From the NCBI GenBank assembly GCA_046735055.1, contig JBKPSO010000168.1:1-5770 (forward strand): a stretch of DNA of 5,770 nucleotides, in the 5' to 3' direction. The position numbers were made by a program, and so were the translations under genes. The notes under the pieces were generated by a model. That model was not told where the DNA came from. It saw only the letters and a program-made list of their open reading frames with translations, and ran no database searches. The DNA comes from DATBLE01 sp046735055 (GTDB taxonomy: Bacteria; Actinomycetota; Thermoleophilia; Gaiellales; Gaiellaceae). Position 1 is the first letter of the stretch, and each line of letters opens with the position of its first letter. Of the stretch, positions 1 to 4,863 are shown piece after piece.

Positions 1-48
1 TCTCGTAATATATTGCTGCGACGTCGCACTACCTTGGGGATAGGTCTG

Positions 49-388
49 ATGCGTGTTGCGCTCCTCGTCATTCTGGCAGCCGCGCTGATGGGCCACCGCC
101 GCCGGCGCACGCCGGCTCGCCCCGGCGCGCATCGCCGTGCACATCGTCACCTGCAACGGCCCCTGCTCCGAGCGCAGCGACTTCGGCGCGCTCTGGGTAT
201 CGAACATCCGCGACGCGACGGTCGCGCGCATCGACCCGGCGACGAACACGATCGCGGCGAAGAGCCGTCGCCGACCGCGCGATCTGGGTCGCGGCCGGCT
301 CCGGCTGTTCACGGCGGCGCTCGCGTTCGGCGACGTCTGGGTGCCTGTCAGCGGCGAGACGAGCGTGCTGCGAATTCACGTCGGCTGA
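49..388 (+). pseudogene. Decayed secreted beta-propeller (Vgb/YncE-like) gene
   Basis: This looks like the remnant of a secreted beta-propeller of the virginiamycin-B-lyase-like/YVTN kind. A signal-peptide-like start (MRVALLVILAAALMG, frame 1, ATG at 49, with a GGGGATAGG stretch just upstream) is followed by arginine-rich nonsense. Propeller-like text resumes in frame 2 from about 137 (FGALWVSNIRDATVARIDPA), switches to frame 3 near 265-302 (AVADRAIWVAAGS), and returns to frame 2 near 326-388 (FGDVWVPVSGETSVLRI), ending at TGA. The repeated [AV]-[IVL]-W-V blade signature and the R-I-D-P-A-T-N motif support the family. At least three frame changes within 340 bases, and a total far shorter than a full propeller, indicate frameshifts plus internal deletions. 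Sequencing error could explain some shifts but not the shortness. The family assignment is from memory of typical blade motifs. Confidence 0.6.
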
Positions 389-447
389 CCGATGAGTTTC
401 CGGCACAGGCCCGGTCTGATCTGCGAGAGTGACTCGACCACACGACC

Positions 448-457
448 GGAGGTGAGG
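448..457 (+). promoter_or_regulatory. Strong ribosome binding site fixing a TTG start
   Basis: GGAGGTGAGG lies just before TTG at 461, with six bases between GGAGGTG and the start codon. This is the best Shine-Dalgarno match near the gene. It argues for TTG 461 over the upstream in-frame ATG at 392 (which lies four bases past the pseudogene stop) and over GTG at 452, which is inside the site itself. Confidence 0.7.
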
Positions 458-460
458 AAA

Positions 461-1534
461 TTGCCGCAGACGATCGTGCTCGTCGGCACGCGCAAGGGGT
501 TGTTCGTCCTCGAGAGCGAGAATCGCGAGGACTGGAACCTGCGCGGGCCCTACTGCGAGAGTTGGCCGATCTACCATGCCGTGCTCGACAAGGACTCGGG
601 CACGGTCTACGCCGCCGCGGGGAGCGAGTGGCACGGCTCCGCCGTGTGGCGGAGCGCCGACCTCGGCGAGACCTGGGAGCACTCGAGCGAGGGCCTGACC
701 TACGGTGACGATGCCGAGCTCAAGCTCTCGAAGATCTCCAGCCTGAGCGCGGGGCACGGGCGCCTGCTAGTCGGTGCGGAGGCGAACGGAGTCTTCGAGA
801 GCCGCGACGGCGGCAAGACGTTCTCACTCCTCAGCACGCTCGACGACCAGCCCGGCCGCGACAAGTGGAACGACCCCGCGAACCAGCCGCCCGGCCACCT
901 CGGCATCTCCCAGACGATGCAGCATCCGGACGACCCACAGCGCTTCTGGGCGATCGTCCAGGGCCACAGCCTGTTCGAGACGACCGACAACGGGCAGACG
1001 TGGGCGCCGCGCAACAAGGGCCTGCGCGCCGACTGGCCGCTCGAGAACCCCGAGGTCGGCTACTGCGTCCACTGCCTGGTCATGTCGCCGACCGACGAGA
1101 CGCGCATGTACCAGCAGAACCACATCGGCATGCACCGCAGCAACGACCAGGGGCTCACCTGGACAGAGATCAGCGACGGGCTGCCGAGTGAGTTCGGCTT
1201 CGCGGCCGCAGTGCACCCGAACGACCGCGACACGTTCTACGTCGTCCCGCTCGACCCCGGCCACGGGCGCTGCATGCCGGACGGGCACGCCGCCGTCTGG
1301 CGGACGCAGGATGCCGGCTCGAGCTGGCAGCGACTCGACAAGGGCCTGCCGCACGAGGACGCGTACCTCGGCGTGCTGCGCCGCGGAATGACGATCGACG
1401 GAGAAGACGTCCCCGGCCTCTACGTCGGAACGAGCACCGGCCAGGTCTACGCGAGCGCCGACGAGGGCGAGAGCTGGAGCGAGATCGCCGGCTACCTGCC
1501 TGGGATCTCGTCCGTCGAGGTGGCGGTGCTCTAG
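461..1534 (+). CDS. Asp-box (BNR-type) repeat beta-propeller protein
   Basis: This 357-residue protein carries six Asp-box motifs of the form S/T-x-D-x-G-x-[TS]-[WF]: SADLGETW (65-72), SRDGGKTF (114-121), TTDNGQTW (174-181), SNDQGLTW (227-234), TQDAGSSW (282-289) and SADEGESW (332-339). Such spacing builds a sialidase/sortilin-type beta-propeller. No signal peptide or membrane segment is visible, and the chain starts directly with a strand (TIVLVGTRKGLFVLES), so it is probably cytosolic. This is unlike secreted sialidases, and catalytic sialidase residues are not recognisable. A C-V-H-C cluster (202-205) and nearby His221 are possible functional residues, but this is a guess. The start is TTG 461, chosen from the ribosome site. 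Its stop codon shares a base with the GTG of the next gene, so the two are translationally coupled. The molecular function is unknown; the fold assignment is firm. Confidence 0.88.
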   Translation: MPQTIVLVGTRKGLFVLESENREDWNLRGPYCESWPIYHAVLDKDSGTVYAAAGSEWHGSAVWRSADLGETWEHSSEGLTYGDDAELKLSKISSLSAGHGRLLVGAEANGVFESRDGGKTFSLLSTLDDQPGRDKWNDPANQPPGHLGISQTMQHPDDPQRFWAIVQGHSLFETTDNGQTWAPRNKGLRADWPLENPEVGYCVHCLVMSPTDETRMYQQNHIGMHRSNDQGLTWTEISDGLPSEFGFAAAVHPNDRDTFYVVPLDPGHGRCMPDGHAAVWRTQDAGSSWQRLDKGLPHEDAYLGVLRRGMTIDGEDVPGLYVGTSTGQVYASADEGESWSEIAGYLPGISSVEVAVL

Positions 1535-1797
1535 TGGCCGAGGTCTACTTGCCGACGACACTGCTCCCCCTCTTTCCGGAGCTGACGCGCCGGGTCGAAG
1601 TGCAGGCGGGCTCCGTCGACGAGGCGATCGCGCGGCTGGACGAGCGCTGGCCCGGCTTCCGAGACCGGCTGGTCGAGGCCGGTCCGGCGCTCCGGCCGCA
1701 CATCAACGTCTACGTGGACAAGGAGCGGGCAGAGCTCGACACGGCGGTCGAGTCGAGCTCGCGCGTCGACGTGATCGCTGCGATCAGCGGCGGCTGA
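1534..1797 (+). CDS. MoaD/ThiS-family beta-grasp protein
   Basis: This 87-residue protein starts at GTG 1534, whose G is the last base of the preceding TAG. It has the size and pattern of the ubiquitin-like MoaD/ThiS family: an N-terminal strand-turn-strand rich in Leu and Pro, a helix with V-D-E-A-I-A-R-L-D-E-R-W-P (about 28-40), a middle strand H-I-N-V-Y-V-D-K (about 56-63), a late V-D-V-I-A-A-I strand and a terminal Gly-Gly (86-87) with nothing after it. In the family that Gly-Gly is adenylated by an E1-like enzyme and then carries sulfur as a thiocarboxylate for molybdopterin, thiazole or cysteine synthesis. No E1-like, MoaE or ThiG partner lies in this window. The only partner seen is the Asp-box protein upstream, so which pathway it serves cannot be told. 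Confidence 0.87.
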   Translation: MAEVYLPTTLLPLFPELTRRVEVQAGSVDEAIARLDERWPGFRDRLVEAGPALRPHINVYVDKERAELDTAVESSSRVDVIAAISGG

Positions 1798-1798
1798 A

Positions 1799-2392
1799 TC
1801 AGTCGTCGTCGAGCGAGTAGCCCTCGGCGAGCATGGGCTCGGCGCGGGCCAGGAAGGCCTCCCGGCTCGGGACGTCCCAGCCGAGCGAGTCGGCCATCCG
1901 CGTGATCATGTTGAAGAGGGCGGCGACGTGGATCGCGTCGATGATCGCCTGGTCGGAGACTCCGGCGGCGCGGACGTCGTCGGCGTCTTCGCGAGTGAGC
2001 TCCTCGGGACGCAGGGTCAGCTTCTCGATGAAGCCGAGCATTGCGCGGAGGCGCTCGTCGACGGGGGCGGTGCGCCAGTCGGCCTCGACCGCCTCCCAGA
2101 CCTCCTCACCGAGTGCATACGCCGCGACCGCGCCGTGGGCGCCCGTTCAGAACGGGCACTGGTTGAGCGAGGAGACGAACCCGGCGAAGAGCTCCCGCTC
2201 GCCGGCGCTCCAGTCGGACGGCCCGCGCATGGCCGCGTTGAGCGCTTCGGAGTAGGGGCGCCCGAACAGCTCCGGCCGGTACCAGAGCGTCTTCAGGACG
2301 CCGATCGGCTCCGTCCCGCGCTGCTCGCGGATCCGGTCGAGGACGGCCTTGCTCTCGCCGCTGTGGCCTGTGTCGACGGCTGCGAGCCTCAT
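1799..2392 (-). CDS. AhpD-like (CMD family) enzyme, likely selenoprotein
   Basis: Read through an in-frame UGA at 2149-2147, this is one 197-residue AhpD-like/carboxymuconolactone-decarboxylase-family protein, a normal length for peroxidase-related family members. The N-terminal half (1-81) ends in S-L-N-Q-C-P-F; UGA is codon 82; the next residues are T-G-A-H-G-A-V-A-A-Y. The family has Cys at this point (CxxC then His four residues on), so UGA most likely encodes selenocysteine. Glu67, Cys79, Sec82 and His86 keep the spacing of Mycobacterium tuberculosis AhpD Glu118, Cys130, Cys133 and His137. The second half holds a conserved-looking helical region (EKLTLRPEELT; AALFNMITRMADSLG). The start ATG overlaps the stop of the upstream gene (ATGA), showing coupling; the final stop is TGA at 1801-1799. 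The expected role is reduction of peroxides or another thiol-redox reaction in the cytosol. The alternative is a one-base nonsense mutation (TGC to TGA), but the rest of the frame is undamaged. Confidence 0.85.
2119..2142 (-). promoter_or_regulatory. Candidate bacterial SECIS hairpin after the UGA
   Basis: Counting from the base after UGA as +1, bases +5 to +9 (GCGCC) pair with +24 to +28 (GGCGU, one G-U pair). A four-base bulge (+10 to +13) follows, then +14 to +16 (GCG) pair with +21 to +23 (CGC), closing a CGGU loop at +17 to +20. Bacterial SECIS elements lie within the coding region just 3' of UGA, with a short upper stem and a G near the start of the apical loop, often as GGU, for SelB binding. 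Position and loop fit that pattern. The pairing was done by eye, and in sequence this GC-rich some hairpin is expected, so the fold is supportive rather than decisive. Confidence 0.55.
2141..2157 (-). repeat. Perfect inverted repeat centred on the UGA codon
   Basis: GCCCGTTC and GAACGGGC flank a single central base. As RNA this would form a six-pair stem (GCCCGU/ACGGGC) with the UGA inside the five-base loop UCUGA. Its 3' arm shares two bases (2142-2141) with the base of the candidate SECIS stem, so the two folds compete slightly. The stretch also encodes the conserved C-P-F-U-T-G, so the symmetry may be accidental. Confidence 0.4.
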
Positions 2393-2634
2393 CGGAGGGT
2401 GTTGAGTCCTGCCTCGAGCCGCTCGAGCCCGGCGTCGACAGCGGTCGAGACGGTCTGCTCGAAGATCTCGTCGTCGGAGTAGCCCGCGTCCTTCAGCGCC
2501 TGGACGTCGGCGTCGGTGACCTCGTTGGCGTGGCGGCGGACCTTGTCGAGGTAGCCGGCGAACCCGGGCGGCGGCGGGCGATCGGGTCGCGAGGCCGCGC
2601 GCAGATCGGCGATCAGCTCGTCGTACCGGGTCAC
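2389..2634 (-). CDS. Small helical AhpD-like protein without CxxC
   Basis: This 81-residue protein resembles the helical tail of AhpD/carboxymuconolactone-decarboxylase proteins: V-T-D-A-D-V-Q-A-L-K-D-A-G-Y-S-D-D-E-I-F (about 39-58), then A-V-D-A-G-L-E-R-L-E-A-G-L. It has no cysteine, so it cannot be a thiol peroxidase by itself. The only usable start is GTG 2634: an in-frame TAG, the stop of the kinase gene, lies three codons upstream. A GGAG sequence directly abuts that start and is too close for a classical ribosome site, so reinitiation after the kinase is likely. Its TGA overlaps the ATG of the selenoprotein gene, so the two are probably made together, and a subunit or partner role is plausible. 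The family link is moderate; the function is unknown. Confidence 0.75.
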   Translation of the reverse strand: MTRYDELIADLRAASRPDRPPPPGFAGYLDKVRRHANEVTDADVQALKDAGYSDDEIFEQTVSTAVDAGLERLEAGLNTLR

Positions 2635-2643
2635 CTCCGAAGT

Positions 2644-3663
2644 CTAGGCGGCGGCGTGCAGCGTGAACGAGATGCGGGCGCCGCCGCCGGGGCGGTTCTC
2701 GTGCCAGAGGCGTCCGCCCTGGCGCTCGACGAACCCGCGCGCGATCGCCAGCCCGAGGCCCGAGCTCTCCACGCCCTCTCCGCGGAAGCCGGCGCCGGTG
2801 TCTTCGACCGTGATGCAGACCTCATCGGCGACCGGACGCACCCGAATGGCGACCGAGCCGTCGGCGGGTGTGTGCCGGAGCGCGTTCGCGAGCAGGTTGT
2901 AGAGAATCCGCTCCACCTTCTCGGGCGCACACAGGACAGGGGGCGAGCCGTTCACGTCGGTGTTCAGGGTGATCTTGCGCGCGTGGGCCTCGGGCTCGAT
3001 TCCGCGCAGGCACGCCTCGATCAGCGGGCCGAGGCGTGCCTCGGCGAGCTCGAGCGTCAGCACGCCCGCGTCGATCCGTGCAAGCTCGAAGAGGTCGTCG
3101 ACGATCGCGGAGAGCACGCGCACCTGCTCGCGCAGCGCGGGGAGGTACTGCGCCGGCTCGACGAGGCCGTCCTCGAGCGCCTCCACCATCGCCTGCATCG
3201 AGGCCAGGGGCGTGCGCAGGTCGTGGCTCGCCCAGGCGACCAGCTGGCTGCGGACGTCGAACAGGCGCTCGAGGTTGGCGGCCATCTCGTTGAACGCGGT
3301 GCCGAGCTCGGCCAGCTCGCGCGGCCCGCTCTCCGGCGCACGCACGCCGAGGTCGCCCGCCGCCAGCTCCGCGGATGCGGCCTGCAGCCGCTGCACCGGG
3401 CGGGAGATCGAGCGCCCGACCACGAGGCCGGCGAACACCGCGGCCGAGGACGAGGCGGCGGCGACGAACAGCAGCGTCATGTCGTGCCCCGAGGAGAACA
3501 TCACCGTGCCCGAGACCGAGACCGCGGCAAGCGGCAGCGCGACCGAGACGAGCGCCAGCCCGGCCAGGCGCAGGTTGGCGCTGGGCAGCAGCCTGAGCCC
3601 GAGCGCCGCGACGAGCCCCGCCGCGAGAGTGGCTCCGGCGACGATCAGCGCGAAGTCGATCAC
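2644..3663 (-). CDS. HAMP-containing sensor histidine kinase
   Basis: This 339-residue membrane histidine kinase autophosphorylates on His and passes the phosphate to the regulator encoded just upstream. Hydrophobic stretches at about 3-26, 33-56 and 62-84 leave only very short loops, so there is no extracytoplasmic sensor domain. A HAMP linker follows (about 84-135: R-S-I-S-R-P-V-Q-R-L to F-N-E-M-A-A-N-L-E). The HisKA domain has the H-box SHDLRTPL with His147. The ATPase domain has the N box (N-L-L-A-N-A-L-R-H-T, 256-265), G1 D-T-G-A-G-F (288-293) and G2 G-L-G-L-A-I-A-R (302-309). The start is GTG 3663, overlapping the regulator stop (GTGA). The frame stays open upstream to 4149, but that part is antisense-free shadow of the regulator gene and carries no kinase features. 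The lack of a sensor domain suggests sensing within or at the membrane, or by a partner. Confidence 0.93.
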   Translation of the reverse strand: MIDFALIVAGATLAAGLVAALGLRLLPSANLRLAGLALVSVALPLAAVSVSGTVMFSSGHDMTLLFVAAASSSAAVFAGLVVGRSISRPVQRLQAASAELAAGDLGVRAPESGPRELAELGTAFNEMAANLERLFDVRSQLVAWASHDLRTPLASMQAMVEALEDGLVEPAQYLPALREQVRVLSAIVDDLFELARIDAGVLTLELAEARLGPLIEACLRGIEPEAHARKITLNTDVNGSPPVLCAPEKVERILYNLLANALRHTPADGSVAIRVRPVADEVCITVEDTGAGFRGEGVESSGLGLAIARGFVERQGGRLWHENRPGGGARISFTLHAAA

Positions 3664-4337
3664 GGGCAGAGCCGGTAGCCGACGCCCCAGACCGTCTCGA
3701 GGTGCCGCGGCTTCGAGGGGTCGTCCTCGATCTTCTCCCGCAGTCGGCGCACGTGGACGGTGATGGTCCCCGTGTCGAAGGCAGGTTCGTAGCCCCACAC
3801 GCGGTCCATCAGCTGGTCGCGCGAGAAGACGCGGCGCGGGTGGGAGGCGAGGAACCAGAGCAGGTCGAATTCCTTCGCCGTCAGTCGGAGCTCCCGGCCA
3901 GATTTCGTCACCTCGCGGGCGGCGCCGTCCAGCTCCAGATCGCCGAGGACGATGCGCTCGCTCGGGCCGGCGGCCGGGCCCGAGCGCCGGAGCACCGTCC
4001 GCACCCGGGCCGCGAGCTCTCGGGGCGAGAACGGCTTGGTCACATAGTCGTCCGCGCCGAGCTCGAGCCCGACGATCCGGTCGGCCTCCTCTGCGCGGGC
4101 GGTGAGCATGATCACCGGCAGGTCGGAATGACGGCGGATCCACTGGCACAGCTGCAGGCCGTCCATCGCCGGCAACATCAGGTCGAGGACGACGAGGCTC
4201 GGCTCGTGCTTCATGAGCAGCTCCTGCGCCTGGAGGCCGTCACCGGCCTCGAGGGTGTCGTACCCCTCGCGCTTCAGGTAGCGGACGACTACGTCCCGGA
4301 CGATCGGCTCGTCGTCGACGACGAGGACGGTTGCCAT
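3660..4337 (-). CDS. OmpR/PhoB-family response regulator
   Basis: This 225-residue two-domain transcription regulator has a receiver domain (1 to about 118) with the acidic pair Asp8/Asp9, phospho-acceptor Asp52 (V-V-L-D-L-M-L-P), Thr79 and Lys101 (T-K-P-F). The C-terminal winged-helix DNA-binding domain (about 128-225) shows L-T-A-K-E-F-D-L-L, the R-V-W-G-Y motif, the recognition-helix region T-I-T-V-H-V-R-R-L-R-E-K-I and the terminal V-W-G-V-G-Y-R. All receiver residues are intact, so it should be phosphorylated by the overlapping kinase. The ATG at 4337 has no clear ribosome site; a leaderless or weakly led message is possible. It is the first gene of the minus-strand operon and faces a divergent gene across 121 bases, where it may bind to regulate itself. 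Confidence 0.95.
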   Translation of the reverse strand: MATVLVVDDEPIVRDVVVRYLKREGYDTLEAGDGLQAQELLMKHEPSLVVLDLMLPAMDGLQLCQWIRRHSDLPVIMLTARAEEADRIVGLELGADDYVTKPFSPRELAARVRTVLRRSGPAAGPSERIVLGDLELDGAAREVTKSGRELRLTAKEFDLLWFLASHPRRVFSRDQLMDRVWGYEPAFDTGTITVHVRRLREKIEDDPSKPRHLETVWGVGYRLCP

Positions 4338-4458
4338 CCGGAAAGTGTGCCTGCCGAGACCTTACGCGACGCTGAATTCGACTTTCCTAAGGCTCTCGAA
4401 AGAGCCTCGTAAGAAACGGCCTCTAGCGTCGGCGGGGCAATCTAACCGAGGAGGAACC
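4338..4458. promoter_or_regulatory. Divergent intergenic region, likely shared promoters
   Basis: These 121 bases lie between the start of the regulator operon (leftward) and the secreted-protein gene (rightward), so promoters for both should be here. The region is less GC-rich than the genes. No convincing -10/-35 pair could be assigned on either strand. CTTACG at 4361-4366 and CGTAAG at 4408-4413 form an inverted pair, and CCTAAGG (4386-4392) lies between them; these are candidate regulator sites. Confidence 0.5.
4390..4407. repeat. Inverted repeat, possible operator
   Basis: AGGCTCT and AGAGCCT form a perfect seven-base inverted repeat around CGAA, located about midway between the two divergent starts. 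There is no T-run on either side, so it does not look like an intrinsic terminator. An operator, possibly for the adjacent regulator or another dimeric protein, is the likelier role. OmpR-type regulators usually prefer direct repeats, so the binding protein is uncertain. Confidence 0.45.
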
Positions 4459-4863
4459 GTGAAGAAGGGACTGCTCGTGCTCGCCCTCGCCGGCGCCCTC
4501 GGCCTCGCCGCCGCACCGGCAATGGCCGATTCGATCCGCCACTTCCCGCAGACGGCGACCGAGGGCTTCTACCGCGGCCACACGATCGAGTACCTCGACT
4601 TCGGCCCGGTGAAGCTGGAGCCCGGGAACAAGGTGGCGCCGCTCTGGTCGGTGACAAACGGCGTCCAGGGCCAGTACAACATCGTCGACGTCGTGCCGGG
4701 GCAGTCCGGCTATTCGCCCCTGTGGTCGGTCACGCTTCTGACCTGGAAGAGCGGCGCCACGCCGCGGCTGCTCACCTCGGCCGCCGCCGCCCGCAAGGCG
4801 CTCGCGGCCGGCGAGGTGACCGGGAAGAAGCCGGGCATCGTCGTCAACTGCCCGGTGATCTAG
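4459..4863 (+). CDS. Small secreted protein, DUF7482-like
   Basis: This 134-residue protein has a clear Sec signal peptide: M-K-K, a hydrophobic Leu/Ala core, and A-P-A-M-A with likely cleavage after Ala23. The mature part contains EGFYRGHTIEYLDFGPVKL, then PLWSVTNG, YNIVDVVPGQSGYSPLWSV and a C-terminal G-I-V-V-N-C-P-V-I. It resembles a family of uncharacterised secreted actinobacterial proteins that I recall as DUF7482; that name is from memory. One cysteine only (near the end), no lipobox and no second membrane segment, so it is probably exported and free or wall-associated. The start GTG 4459 follows GAGGAGGA (4448-4455), the strongest ribosome site nearby; the longer frame from 4345 is rejected. 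It stands alone on this strand, divergent from the regulator, whose target it may be. The function is unknown. Confidence 0.88.
   Translation: MKKGLLVLALAGALGLAAAPAMADSIRHFPQTATEGFYRGHTIEYLDFGPVKLEPGNKVAPLWSVTNGVQGQYNIVDVVPGQSGYSPLWSVTLLTWKSGATPRLLTSAAAARKALAAGEVTGKKPGIVVNCPVI

Noticed and set aside
392..460. N-terminal extension of the Asp-box protein from ATG 392
   Set aside because: The extra 23 residues have no strand pattern, and the strong ribosome site at 448-457 directs the TTG at 461.
824..1561. Minus-strand open frame of 245 codons
   Set aside because: It is antisense to the Asp-box gene, whose six motifs clearly mark the coding strand; the antisense product has no recognisable features.
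1773..1789. Overlapping small palindromes (GATCGC-T-GCGATC; CGCTG-CGAT-CAGCG) near the MoaD-like gene end as a terminator
   Set aside because: The stem is only about five pairs, lies inside coding sequence and has no following T-run.
2147..2149. UGA as a plain nonsense mutation making a pseudogene
   Set aside because: It is not fully excluded, but the frame after it is intact and family-like, the position is the redox cysteine, and a SECIS-like hairpin follows; decay would not favour this site.
2530..3678. Long plus-strand open frame of 382 codons
   Set aside because: It lies antisense to the histidine kinase and small AhpD-like genes, is rich in Arg/Glu/Gly with no recognisable domain, and reflects GC-rich codon shadowing.
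3664..4149. Upstream extension of the kinase frame
   Set aside because: It overlaps the regulator gene in another frame and is Arg/Pro/Ala-rich without motifs; the GTG at 3663 in a GTGA overlap is a better start.
4345..4458. Longer start for the secreted protein
   Set aside because: It would bury the signal peptide and the GAGGAGGA ribosome site inside the coding region.
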